DNA of 64,000 nt from Liolophura sinensis (lineage: Eukaryota; Mollusca; Polyplacophora; Chitonida; Chitonidae), in assembly GCF_032854445.1 (NCBI RefSeq), contig NC_088301.1:30862402-30926401 (forward strand), written 5' to 3'. The position numbers and the translations under genes are program-made. A model generated the notes under the pieces. That model did not search any database, was not told the origin of the DNA, and saw only the letters and a list, made by a program, of their open reading frames with translations. Below, piece after piece: positions 45,660 to 57,119 of this stretch (within the stretch, counting starts at the first letter, position 1; each line of letters begins with the position of its first letter).

Positions 45660-45735
45660 ACCCTAATGATTCCTTCGTCGTCATATGGCTGAAAAATTGT
45701 TGAGTACAACGTTGAAGCACTCACTCACTCCAATC
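45660..45735 (+). mobile_element. SINE-B 3' fragment
   Basis: 'tcgtcatatggctgaaaaat' and 'aagcactcactcactc', the family's 3' end. Confidence 0.85.
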
Positions 45736-45739
45736 AGCA

Positions 45740-47200
45740 ACTGTCCAATCAGCTGGATTTATATTTTTTCTATGCATAACATGTATGGACTTTATGTAAA
45801 ACTGCATGAAACTGGTCACTCCAGTTCACCCCGAGAATGGGAGTCACCCTTGCAATAATGTATTTTCTCTGTCATTTTTTATGGCACTGTCTCTATTCTG
45901 GTCTTTAAGTATTACACCAGTTGATACCTGGAAGTCTCCGGTTCAAATCCAGTGTATTCCTTTTCATTTCTGTCACACTTTTTTCTCCCTTTTATTTTTT
46001 ATGACCACTGCAATTTCTGCAGGACCTAAACAGCTGATCCACAGAGTTGCTGTCCCTGACTGCTATATTTTTTATTATTACTGTGCTGAAATAGCAGCTT
46101 TCAGCATCTAGCTCTCTTTCTGTCTGATTTTGTTGATGGATTTACAACATTGGACAAAATGATTTCGTATCCATCGAAAACAGCCGTATTTGCTCTCAAC
46201 CGAAAAGCTGCAACAGGAATATATAGCAGAACTCGAAAGATCAAATTAAACATCTGAAAACTCAGAATCTGAAGTCTGGCCAGACGTGTCTTTTTTCATA
46301 AATCGGAACTTCAACGTCGTTCGCTTTGAGTTCAAATCTTTTTGGCAGTATATTTGCTTCTGTGTGGCTAAAATCCATATCAAAAAGAACATCGTTTTGA
46401 TACGAATGCATAACCTATGCATCCTTCGGTTGACGTCACCTATATGACGTCACCCGCTGGGCCATACAAGTGCGGTCGGCTGGAGATGGGCTAGAGCAGT
46501 AAATCTATTGTTTTGGTGGATTTAAAGTCATTAATACTTTTCAAAGAAGCCCCCCGGTATACTGTTTAAACAGATTACAATATTTATAAATCGGATCAGT
46601 GGCAAAATTTGAGGACTAAGCCTTTAAAGGTGAACACAAAATTTGAACTCTAAATACCTTAAATTTGACAAAAAGTATAACTTGCATACAGTTGTCTTTT
46701 CTTGCCCAACATCACCCCCACCTTCTCCCACTTAGTGGCCTCTTAGTGCCATTCAAAAACATTTCCACCGTGGAGAAAATGTTTTTCAATCTTTGTCGAA
46801 GTTATAGGTGATCTTGTGTGAAATGATTTTGTTTCGTTAATTTGCGTTTGCACATACTCAAATTCCTTGTTCATAATTGTAAGTTTCATTAGAAAGTCCT
46901 TTGAATAGAGTGTATATCAGTAAAAAATATTAAACATTTGTTAATGCAAACGTTGATACTGGTAGGCAAACTTGGATCTGCTTATTGTTGCTTGTGTATC
47001 TATCTACATCTAACCTTGTAGCGTGAATGAAGCTCAAACTTACAATATAGCTGAACTTAACTTCACTAATCTACAATCCTAAAAGTATTCTCATAAAAGT
47101 AATCGTCAGCGCCGAAACAAGCATAGAGCAAACCGGACGTCAACGGTACAAAAACGTTTCCGATTAGTGTCGAATGTTGCCGACTACGCGGCGTGACGAA
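45740..47200. other. No gene recognised
   Basis: AT-rich. Two CRE-type palindromes (TGACGTCA) lie at 46,431 and 46,445. The 101-residue frame at 45,806 has no domain I recognise. Confidence 0.4.
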
Positions 47201-47211
47201 TCCAAGCATTG

Positions 47212-47219
47212 TGACGTCA
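47212..47219. promoter_or_regulatory. CRE-type palindrome upstream of the 47.4-kb gene
   Basis: TGACGTCA about 150 bp upstream of the first possible coding exon; a bZIP (CREB/ATF) site in many animal promoters. Position is suggestive only. Confidence 0.4.
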
Positions 47220-47369
47220 CAATCACTGACGTTGTCAGTGTTGCTTGGATTCCTTCCTTTCAGTTGTTAGTTACGTTGTGGAATGACTTTCGGTGAAACG
47301 TGAGTAAAGGGATAAAATATTGCCATCCTTTGAGCTCAGAACAGCCAGGTACGACTTGGTTATAAAGTG

Positions 47370-49543
47370 TTAGCCTTCAGAGATAATGTACGCTCACATT
47401 ATCTCGGTGAGCACTTTATGGCTGGTCCTCAACACTGGGAGACCAACCGATTCTCCAGCAACTGCTGTGCTCTTTGCGGAGAAAAGGGACCCCCCTTATT
47501 ACTGGTAAGTAAAACTTGGAGTCATAGTCAAATATCTAATCTGAACTATTATTTGGTGTGTTAAGTCTGAAGAAATCTTGAGAGATTGCCCTTTTATTCT
47601 TTTTTATCCTACGGTGTTTGTTCCCGGTAAAAAAAATGTCGTTTACCATTCATCTACATACTAAGCAAACCTTGCATCCTAAAGCCCAAAATTATGAACG
47701 ATTACTTATGTACATGAACACTCCTTACAGCAGCCAGTTTTTCAAGACATTCCCGGAAATGGAGCCCGGATGTTTGAGGATATACGGGGACACCCCATTC
47801 GTATGGTTACTGGACACGGTGGATGAAGAAACTCACGAGGAGGCAGATCTTCAGACTCCTGTCCAAGCTTACATTCAGGTGCCTAGGCCTTCCGACAACA
47901 TTTTTCATTATATCAGAAGATGTATAAACAGTATACGTACTCAGTTAAAACACAAATGTTTATTCTTTTATCTAATATTCCATTTTCCTTTACAACATCA
48001 TTACACATTTGTATACGTATACTTTGCAATATCTATATCTTTCATTCTCTAGGTTTTTAAGACGACCTGGTTCAATATACAAGACGACATGTTGTGGAAT
48101 GCAGACACAACTGTACAACTCCGAACCACCCATCCAATTATTTCGACCCCGCAGACGCCCAAATTGGATGTAGCACTGTCGGACGTTCTGCCTGATGCTG
48201 CCCTTATGACTGACATCTGCTTGTTTGTCATGTCCTGTTTGATTCAGAGAGCCGTGTGCAGATATGGCCGCTTAGTGCGAAGTTAGTTTAACTTAACGCT
48301 TTTTAAACATGTAGTATAATTCTATGAAGACTCTAATTTTAATTTCCCGTATTTGTAGTATACAATAATTTTCATCACATTTTTAATTTTTATTACTTTA
48401 TTTGGTATATAAAAAAATTTAATTTACAATTTGTTAATCATATGCTAAATAATACCTGCCTTTTATGTGACAGACTCGGGTCTATCTTGGACACAGCCAA
48501 GATTTTTACCGACACAACCAATATGGCGAAGTACGGGAAAAAGGAGACGTCGGAGGTCAAAGAAAGTGAAAAAGAGAGTTAACAGTCACGGGCCAATGGA
48601 AACAACTAGAAAGGACCTGATTCACTCGATCCTTGACAAAGCAATGGACTCCAAGAATAAAGGGAAGAAAGCTGCAGATCTGCCGAGCAAGAAAAAGAAA
48701 GGCCTTGACATATCCCAAACATCAAATATGTTTCTTACTCAGAAAGAAGAAATCATTGCCCAATTGACCGAAGAGAGCAAGACAGGACTTGACAGGCAGG
48801 AAGACAACCATAATGAGGGTGGCTGGAGAGTGGTGAGCCGCAGGTGTAGGAGAGCTACCAAGGGAAAAAAGTCAGGAACAGATGAAGAGGAAAAAGCAAA
48901 GAAAACAAGGTCGGCTAAAAGAAAAGCAAAGCGGGAGAAAGTTGACACAAAACTAGGTGCGTTAGATAAAAAAAAGTGGTAGAAGTGAAAGTTAAGAATG
49001 TTGTGACCAGCGAGGAGAAGAGAGTGGCTAACAAAGTTGACAGACAAGTACAAGAAAATCAGTGGACGACAGTGAGAAGAAGGCGTGGAAAGAATAACCA
49101 AGCTGCAAATCCAAAAAGGTGAGTGATCAGTATGCGCATTCTCACGTATGCAGTGTGGCGTTATCTGGTTTGTCAACAGTGTTGAATAAATGAAATACAC
49201 AACCTTGATTGACGACAAAATCAAAGAGTCGTAAAAACATTAAACTGCATGTTTATGTGAATGTATACCGAGCTATTCAAAGACGGTTTCAGGCAGGTAA
49301 TCTTTGTTCTTCTTTCTGTTATATCAAGATGCCCTGAAATCCCTGCGCGAAAAGTACGATTTCACAGCGCTTAATGAAGAGAGACAACAGGTTTTTGGGA
49401 GACACCTGAAGCCACCATTTATGATTCCAAGCTACTTTCTAACCATTCTCGTTACTTTTCATGACTTTGATAAACAATCTATGCAAGCCCACATGAAGAC
49501 TAAAAATGTATCTTTACATATAATTATTACTGTATTGAAGTAA
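47370..49543 (+). CDS. Unrecognised multi-exon gene, basic C-terminal half
   Basis: Not a family I recognise. Likely exons: about 47,370-47,514 (frame with C-C-A-L-C-G-E-K-G, donor GTAAGT); about 47,618-47,878; 48,053-48,281 (CTCTAG acceptor, GTTAGT donor, phase 1); 48,474-49,118 (GACAG acceptor, in phase; donor GTGAGT); about 49,329-49,543 ending TAA. The middle is Trp/Asp-containing (M-L-W-N-A-D-T-T-V), and the fourth exon is very rich in Lys/Arg with W-R-V-V-S-R-R and W-T-T-V-R-R-R-R, perhaps nucleic-acid binding or nucleolar. The frame breaks in an A8 run near 48,969-48,976, and a second A8 run sits at the start of the second exon. Both could be sequencing errors or real. The phase into the last exon does not fit cleanly. 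Coordinates of the first, second and last exons are approximate. Confidence 0.5.
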
Positions 49544-49605
49544 TGAGTTATGGTGTACGACAAATGTATTGAAGTAATGAGTTATGGTGTACGACAAATG
49601 TATTA
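49532..49605. repeat. Tandem duplication, 37-bp unit
   Basis: 'gtattgaagtaatgagttat' plus 'ggtgtacgacaaat' occurs twice back to back, spanning the stop codon of the preceding gene. Confidence 0.95.
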
Positions 49606-49609
49606 TTGC

Positions 49610-49615
49610 AATAAA
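49610..49615 (+). terminator. Poly(A) signal AATAAA
   Basis: AATAAA 67 bp after the TAA of the 47.4-kb gene, followed by T-rich sequence. It fits the 3' end of that transcript. Confidence 0.55.
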
Positions 49616-49687
49616 CTGTTGGCATTTATTTTACAGCTATCAGTTTTGTCATATTTGTTACCGTTTTGGTTGATTTTGTATTGACTC

Positions 49688-49735
49688 TCATGGTGGCCTG
49701 ATGGCGGTAGAGGACCATGTAGTCCTGAAGGGTTT
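49688..49735 (+). mobile_element. SINE-B head fragment
   Basis: 'ctcatggtggcctgatggcg' resembles the A-box head of SINE-B; the rest is absent. Confidence 0.45.
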
Positions 49736-50213
49736 TACAATAGCCGCTGTTATACTAGGAACCGGGGGCCGGCTCGGACTCTCATAATAGCGAAAAAAGT
49801 GATCTAAACAAAGCCGGCTCTGTGTGTTCCGCCAATTTTGGTTGCCTAAATTCTCAGCCCTGTTTGGTCAACCGTTTTCGTTCGTGTAAACGCAAACCGG
49901 CAATTGCCACCTCAGATGTATACTAATTTCCGATGGGACAGATACAAGATTGCGCCAACTGTGATCAAATGATCAAATGATCGATGAGTCAACGCAAGCA
50001 GCTATAAATCCGGTAATTTTAACTGAAGAGTATTCCAAATAAGCCTCAAGATCTCTCGTTTTGTGATCTACTGTGTTCGAACTAAAGTTCCTGTGCACAT
50101 TTCTCCTATGCATGGCCTTGGGGCATATTGGAGGCATATGATAAAACGTGGACGAGGATATCAGTCTTCATATTAACAAAAACGCTAATATACAGTTATA
50201 CACTATAAATAAA

Positions 50214-50470
50214 AGTGGCTCATTTGGTTAGCGTGCTAGGGCAGCGTAATGACCCAGAAGCCTCTCACCAATGCGGCCTCGATGATTTCAAGTCCAGCTC
50301 ATGTTGACTACCTCTCCAGCGGTACGTGGGAAGGTCTGTCAACAACCTACGGATGGTCGTGGGTTTCCCCCGGGCTCTACCCGATTTCCTCACACCATAA
50401 TGCTGGCCGCCGTCGTATAAGTGAAATATCTCTGAGTACGGCGTCAACAAGAATCATATAAATAAATATA
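50214..50470 (+). mobile_element. SINE-A, near full length
   Basis: Forward SINE-A from 'tggctcatttggttagcgtg' to 'aatcatataaataaatata'. The B-box-like 'gatttcaagtcc' is present. Confidence 0.92.
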
Positions 50471-50474
50471 AATA

Positions 50475-51400
50475 AAAATTAAATTCTATCGGACTGAAGG
50501 TTATGGTTATTTTTGTGAGCAGTTTATTTTGCTGTGCTTTTGCGATTGAGCATGAAGTCAGAAGACCTTATAGTTACACTTGTAGCTTCTCTGGCCACAG
50601 GTAATCACAATGTTGTTTCTGAGGCATGTCACGTGATTCCATTTACTGGGGTTAAAATACATCGAATCTTTGCCCCTGCGTGCTTGCTAACAACCATCAA
50701 GTCTTCTATGCTCTGACCGCTTTCCTCCACCCATAAATATCACAGCGGTCTTTCAGTGAAGTAACATTGAGTACAGAGGAGCTCGCCAATACATCAGTTG
50801 TACAATCGATAAATCTATTAAATTTCATATACAAAATGCAAAGTAAATATTGCAGCTCCTCGTTCTAAAATTTCAGTTCTTCCACATTTGCTGCACTAAA
50901 TTGGGCAATGACTAAGTAAAAATCACTGAGTGTCTAATTCTTAATGAAAGTGTCTCCATGAATGATTTTTAGCTACATTCTTGTTTATTCCTACCTATTT
51001 ATCTACATCTTCGCCTGAATAAAAACACAACTTTGACTACCGTACCAGTTAGAGCTAGATTCTCTCTTCTTTCGTGAGAAGTAAGAAAGAACCAAAAAAT
51101 TATACTACGAATCCACTGAAATTCCTAATTTTATCCAGATCAGTTAAGGCTGTGAAGCCTTTGAAAGGGACACTGAAAAAACTTCCCCAAAGATGTTTAG
51201 CTGTGATCATATTAAAGTCGGGCCCCATGCAGCTGTTAAACTCAGAGCCCCAATGTTTAACTTAGAATCACAACAGTTACTCAGAGGACTGACTTAATGT
51301 TATAAATTTTTTGTCAGTTTTACAGCTTCACACTGATCAGACCCGTCTCGGAGCACCAATTAACTTGGAATGACTGAAAACTCCTATATGCGGCAATCTA
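50475..51400. other. No gene recognised
   Basis: AT-rich, no domain or repeat family seen. Confidence 0.4.
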
Positions 51401-51406
51401 TCCCTC

Positions 51407-51656
51407 AAAAATTAGTCTGTTAAATTTAGCAGAAAGTCTCTTGTCTGAGTGATGCTAGAAGGTATTCTGTTATTAGGCGTATAACACAATATTCTGTCGT
51501 GTTCAACATAATATCCTGTTAGTGTGACAGAATATTTATGTTGAATTAATAGAATATATGTGTTATATTTAACAGAACAAACTGCTGCAATAAAGGAATG
51601 CATTCTAACGTCACTCAGATAACAGACTTTGTGTTAAAATTAACAGATTAATTTTT
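51407..51656. mobile_element. Palindromic MITE (about 250 bp)
   Basis: Terminal inverted repeats of about 62 bp: left 'aaaaattagtctgttaaatt' through 'tgagtgatgctagaagg', right its reverse complement with scattered changes. The interior is also foldback-like (repeated 'acagaatat' and 'aacataat' words). No coding capacity. Confidence 0.88.
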
Positions 51657-51659
51657 GGA

Positions 51660-52940
51660 TGGTAAAGGGTCGCACAGCAGCGGGACCTTGGCCTGATTTG
51701 CTCTGATACAATACACTTTTAGCACCACATCCCCCCCACCCCCTGCACTTTCTTTAACCATGTCCCTTTAACACTTCTGCACTTTTAAACCTCATGTCTG
51801 GGTGGCCCAACATTGAATGGCTTTTCTGCGAATATGTCTATGGCAGTCTAGGGGTGCGATGCCTTCTGGTCTTAGTGTGGTCTAGTACTCTTTACACTTT
51901 TTCTGCATGTGTGTTTTACCCCATGGATGCCCCAAATTGCTCAGGTCTCATCTACGGATTTCTAGGGTTTGCAGGGCTACTTATATCAAGGTAATTACGT
52001 CATTGATGATAAGAAAATATTTGGAAACATCAATGCAGATTTCAGTGAAAAACCGACACCGTGGTAATTCCGGTTGTATAGCGATTTCACACCTTACCTT
52101 TAGACGTAAGCAAACAATCAAAGGAAACCAACTGTGTAACATTGAACTTCAAGTATTACATTACTGACTAAAGGGAGATAATCTATTCTTAAGTCAGCCC
52201 ACATTTAAAACATGCTTAACAGCGCAAACGGCTGCACAATTAATGAATGAACAATGTCACCCATGAACAATGAGCTTTAGAAATCTGCACATTTCTCTTG
52301 TCCGAGTGCGGGAACATATTTATGGAGCTTTGGTCTTGCAGGCACAACTGGGAAACATTTTTATTTGTGTTGGCTAAAATGAGGGTTATACACTTCTGAA
52401 AACAGAGGAAAGATTTACCGGTATATTGATTTAACATTGACATAATCTTTCACCAACCGACTTCATTCTTTCTTAGTTGTCTGAGGGAGAGCCACTGGTA
52501 AAACAGCTCCAAATGTAAATGAGTTTTCTTGGGGGGAGGGGGGTGCGATAGATAAATTTGTATCTATTATAAAATAGACATTTTTTCTTTAAAATACCAT
52601 AATTGAATGATTTACCTCTTTCTTTCAGGTGTGCCAGTGACCACTAAACTAAGTTGCAAAAAACCGGATTCGGCCAGTGTAGAACACATACATGACGGGA
52701 GAGTCCAAGCAGAGGTAGGCATGGCCATTACAGTATGACCCATGACGTTCCAGTGACGCAATACAATGTAAATGTAGGCACTGAGACCAATTTGTTCCAA
52801 GGATGCACTGTGTAGTGATGACCGAAATAATGTTGTAAGTGACCTTAAACCCCAAGAAAACAAAGAAAATACAAAATGGAATTTAACTACTCGCATCACC
52901 GAGAAGGGCAGATATTCAGCTAAAGGCAATTTAGGGATCT
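51660..52940. other. No gene recognised
   Basis: Contains a G-rich run near 52,532-52,543; frames lack recognisable domains. Confidence 0.4.
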
Positions 52941-52942
52941 CC

Positions 52943-53021
52943 AAAGACATTAGGGATATCGAAGCCTTCTAACGAGCATTCAGTTTCCCGATGGAATCCC
53001 GTCCTATGACAAGGGCCCACC
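52943..53021 (+). repeat. 78-bp inverted repeat, left arm
   Basis: 'aaagacattagggatatcga' through 'gtcctatgacaagggcccac'; the reverse complement recurs at 54,484-54,562 with almost no differences. Confidence 0.95.
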
Positions 53022-53577
53022 GGTTGTCCGATATCGGTCACTGACTGAGCTAATTCAAACAACTACAGGCACAAGAATATCTACACGCTCTTTTAGATGT
53101 TTGCTTAGTTTGGACCCAATCCCGCTTATAAATATATATACTGAATGTATAACAGACCTCACATGTTCAAATGTGCATTTTGTTGAAAACTCAATACGAC
53201 TAATTCCGTCCACTGATGTCGTTGGAAGGGATCACGTGATCAAGCTGAGATGTTTAATTCCCTCCCCAAACAAGGCATGTATCATCTAGCCGGCCATATT
53301 GCCTCTCGGCTCCTAAAGGACACAGAGCATTACGCTTTATCAGGATGCTGAAGGAAATGGGATTACCTAATTTTCAACTTGCTAACGGCGCTTTTATACG
53401 TCAGCATTAACCATGTGGGTTGTTTGTCACGTCAATCATTGTTAATGATTTCGAGCTACATTTTCGTGTGTAAATGTTAAATCAAATGCAGTACGTTAGT
53501 AACTTACTTTTTTGTACCTTATTTAATTAAAGTGTCCATGATCTGGGTAAATGGAGACCATCTATCTGATGGTTCGT

Positions 53578-53836
53578 GAGGCCTCCGTGGCTCAGTTGGT
53601 TATCGCGCTAGCGCAGCATAATGACCCAGGAGCCTCTCACCAATGCAGTCGCTGTGAGTTCATGTCCAGCTCATGCTGACTTACGTAAGAGGGAAGGTCT
53701 TGCAGCAACCTGCGGATGGTCGTTTCCCCCGGTCTCTGTCCGATTTCCTCCCGCCATAATGTTGGCGGTCGTCGTATAAGTGAAATATTCTTGAGTACGG
53801 CGTAAAACACCAATCAAATAAATAAATAAATAAATT
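53578..53836 (+). mobile_element. SINE-A, full length
   Basis: Complete forward copy: 'ggcctccgtggctcagttgg' head, B-box-like region, body with a small deletion, and 'caccaatcaaataaataaat' tail. It gives the clearest view of the tRNA-like 5' end. Confidence 0.95.
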
Positions 53837-53912
53837 TATAACCGCTGCTGCGAACTTCCAGTGTCTGGTCCATTGCCAGGTTCGTGCTGTTTTTGATAAT
53901 CATCCGGATGAT

Positions 53913-54025
53913 CTATTTATTTGTTTATTTTCACTGATGTTTTACGCCGAATATTTCACCTATACCACGGCGACCAGTATTATGGTGGGAGGAAACCGGG
54001 CAGAGCCCGCACGTTTCTGACAGAT
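53913..54025 (-). mobile_element. SINE-A, truncated
   Basis: Reverse copy with tail and body up to 'aaaccgggcagagcccg', then a jump and loss of the head. Confidence 0.85.
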
Positions 54026-54483
54026 TGTACAACTCCGTTGTGGTGGTAAGAACATTCTACCTCTTAAACCTATGCAAAAAGAATTTCGTTTGATTCGTAC
54101 GTCACGGTTTCATAAAAACCACCTGCCTTCGACCAATGGGTCAGAGTGCCATAACTCTATACAACTTTCAACATTTCTAGCATGTAAAACACGTCTTTGA
54201 TTTGCCAAGCCATCTTCATGTAAGGCATGAAAACAGGCTTAACCTGTTCTTATCGAACAACTACAAACTTGTAGAAGCACTGGAATTGCTATAGTTTATG
54301 GAAGCTTACGCAATAAAGCGTGAACCCCAAGGCTAAATCACGGGATCAAAGCCAGCAAAGAGTTACTGACTTATTACTATTGAACCCACGTATAACTATG
54401 AGTCTTATGCAATGTATAATGAACAAAGAGTTTGTATTGTTGTGGGGACTCTGGCTACTGGCTCTCGCCTGATATGTATGTAG

Positions 54484-54562
54484 GTGGGCCCTTATCATAG
54501 GACGGGATTCCATCGGGAAACTGAATGCTCGTTAGAAGGCTTCGATATCCCTAATGTCTTTG
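54484..54562 (-). repeat. 78-bp inverted repeat, right arm
   Basis: Partner of 52,943-53,021. The 1.46 kb between the arms holds two SINE-A copies and no transposase frame. Confidence 0.95.
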
Positions 54563-54689
54563 CAGATCAGTAAATCATTGGTTTTTCGTAATTCTTGAAA
54601 ATAGTATTATAATAATGTTAAAATATTTAATATCAAAGACCAAACTTTCATCGTAGTTACGCTCTCAATTTCTTTTTAATAATTGTGGC

Positions 54690-55085
54690 AATGTCTCTCA
54701 ACAACATTTGTGGTAATATCTGTCAGCAGTAGTTCTGTTAATATTTCTCGACGACAGATGTGGTTATTATTTCTCAATAACAGTTGTGGTAATATTTCTC
54801 GACGACTGTTGTGTTAATATCTTTCAACAACGTTTGTGGTAACTACTGTTCTACTGTGTTAATGTTTCTCAACAGCAGTAGTGTAGTGCAATATTTCACA
54901 TCCGTTGTGATAACATCTACCGAGAACTGTTGTGGTAAAATCTCTTGAAAACAATTGTGTTAATATCGCTCGACAACAATTGTGGTAATTTTTCTCGATA
55001 ACAATTGTGTAAATATCCCCCAACAAGAGTTGTAGTAATATTTCTCGACAATTGTTGCAACAGAGGCAATATTTCACAACAGTTG
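54690..55085. repeat. Minisatellite, 25-27-bp unit
   Basis: About 14 imperfect units of 'ggtaatatttctcgacaaca' plus 'gttgt'. The - strand frame through it is repeat-derived. Confidence 0.92.
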
Positions 55086-55824
55086 TGGTACTACCTTTTT
55101 TTACAGCTATAATACTTTTCTTCCTAAACTTTTCGGAAGAAGCTTATACATTTGTTTTCTTCTTTTATAGATACGTATTTCAATCACTATCCTTTTCGAG
55201 ATTTTCATATATTTTTCTATGAAGGTATTTAGTTCATTACCCTTCTAGCCATTTGTGCTAAATATTTTTCATATGTTAGCAAGTTTTGTTTTCAAAAGCC
55301 CTCTGTCGTGGTACTTAGCTACGTATTTATCCTGTTCTTTCGCATCCTGTAAATGGTTTTACGTTAGTTAAAGCATGTATAAAACATATTTCTTTCCTGT
55401 CCTATTCTACAAATTTGAGTGAACGGAAAAAAAAATGCTAGGCATAGTTTTGGGACTACAAAATGAACCCGGAAAATTTAACCATTTTACAGCCTTGATT
55501 AATAGATAAAAAAAAGTATTGTAGAGCATTCGCAGTGGTTAAAAATTTATTGTGACCTTTCTGCTTGGCATCTATCTAATTTCCGTTAAGACATTAACGC
55601 CGCCATAAAAAGGAAACGGCCACGAGACTAAAATAGCTTTCTCCCCTGAGATCTGTTTTGTTTACACCAGGCCCCACGGTTAACAGTGGCGTGGCTCTTC
55701 ACCCATATTTCAACAACAAAGTGGTTTACAGCTGTAATTGCTGCTTCCTGTTTTTTTTTTGTACTGCGTCAAAAACAGGGTACACTGCACAAAACTCGTC
55801 ACAGTTTGTTCATTTGTGTCCATT

Positions 55825-55955
55825 TTGATTGGATTTTTTGTTGTATAATACCATAGTCAAGAATTCTTCATTTATACGATGTCGTTCAATTTTATTGGTT
55901 GGCAAAGTAGAGGGTAAACCACCGCCCTTTAGCAAGTACTTGGAATCTTGCCCAC
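55825..55955 (-). mobile_element. SINE-A, very old copy
   Basis: 'accatagtcaagaattcttc' and 'ttatacgatgtcgttcaatt' follow SINE-A order, heavily diverged. Confidence 0.55.
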
Positions 55956-56287
55956 GTGTGACACAGTACTAATGGAAGACAGGTGTTCTGCGGCGAACGA
56001 CAGGAAAATAAAGTTGTCTACCAGTTTTAAAGCAGAATCAAAGACTGGGTTTCTATTGTATTCAAAGGTTGTTCATAAATGTATGTGTCATGTATATCAG
56101 AGGAATACAAATGCAGAAATCTGCCAGACGAGTCAATTTTATCAAGTCCGTAAGCCCAAATTTATCTTCCTTATTTTAGCGTAAGGACAGTGTACCGGCA
56201 GTTACTTATCATTTTATCACAGAACTCGTGGCTACCAGTTGACACGGAATTGACCAACTCTCTCTTGTTATTAAAAAAATCAAAACG

Positions 56288-56315
56288 TTTTTTTTTTGAG
56301 GGGGGGGGGGGGGCT
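56288..56315. repeat. T10 and G15 homopolymers
   Basis: A T run followed by 'gag' and a long G run; lengths are likely unstable or uncertain in the assembly. Confidence 0.8.
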
Positions 56316-56889
56316 TCTTACACTCTAGTAAAACGCCTTTAAGTAAAATTATGCCTCTCTAACCAATCTTGCTGTCTGGAACTCTCTTTTGAATGATGAT
56401 GACGAACGGCAGTGTGGTCCTATGTGACTAATTATGTCTGCTTACTTGAAATAATATCTCACATTTCTGAGGAATAATAAGTAGGGATCCAAACCGAGGA
56501 ACACTGATGTTCCCAAGAGAGTTCATAAATTGGCGCAATCGATCATCATCCCAGAACTTGATAAGAATTTATGTCTGTCTATAACAGTCTAACATGAATA
56601 GTTTGTGAATTGCAGGAAAATGGAAATTATTTTCAGATATTTGAAATTCTGGGGGAGAAGATACTCAAAGAAAGTATTTTATTTGCTTGGAATAAACACA
56701 TAACATAAAGAAGATACTAACTGTGGTACAACGTCAGGTTGTACACATATGTTTGGCGACTATCCTGGACGTACGATATTGTATTCCTTCAGTCTTGTTC
56801 ATCGCAAAGTATGGCTTAGAGTAGTTACTATACTTCCTCCTTTCTGGTCCATGACAAAGACTTGAAACCAGAATTAACATTAAACTCTT

Positions 56890-57118
56890 TGCTTGATGCT
56901 AACTATTTTGGGAACCGTGCAAATGGGTCGTTGGTCAGGTGTGAGTATACTGTGACTATATATAAGTGAGGTGTCATGTGGGTGTCTTTGATAAGCGGCT
57001 TCATTGAAGCAGCACTGCAAACATGGCGTCATTCAGACTCTGGTCGTCCTCATGAAGAATCACGTTTGAAATACGACATGTAAACAGCTGATGTTAAACC
57101 CGAAGTGAGCACACAGAC
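56890..57118 (+). mobile_element. SINE-B, diverged copy
   Basis: 'tcgttggtcaggtgtgagta', 'gcagcactgcaaacatgg' and 'gatgttaaacccgaagtgag' keep the SINE-B order with many changes. Confidence 0.6.
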
Positions 57119-57119
57119 A

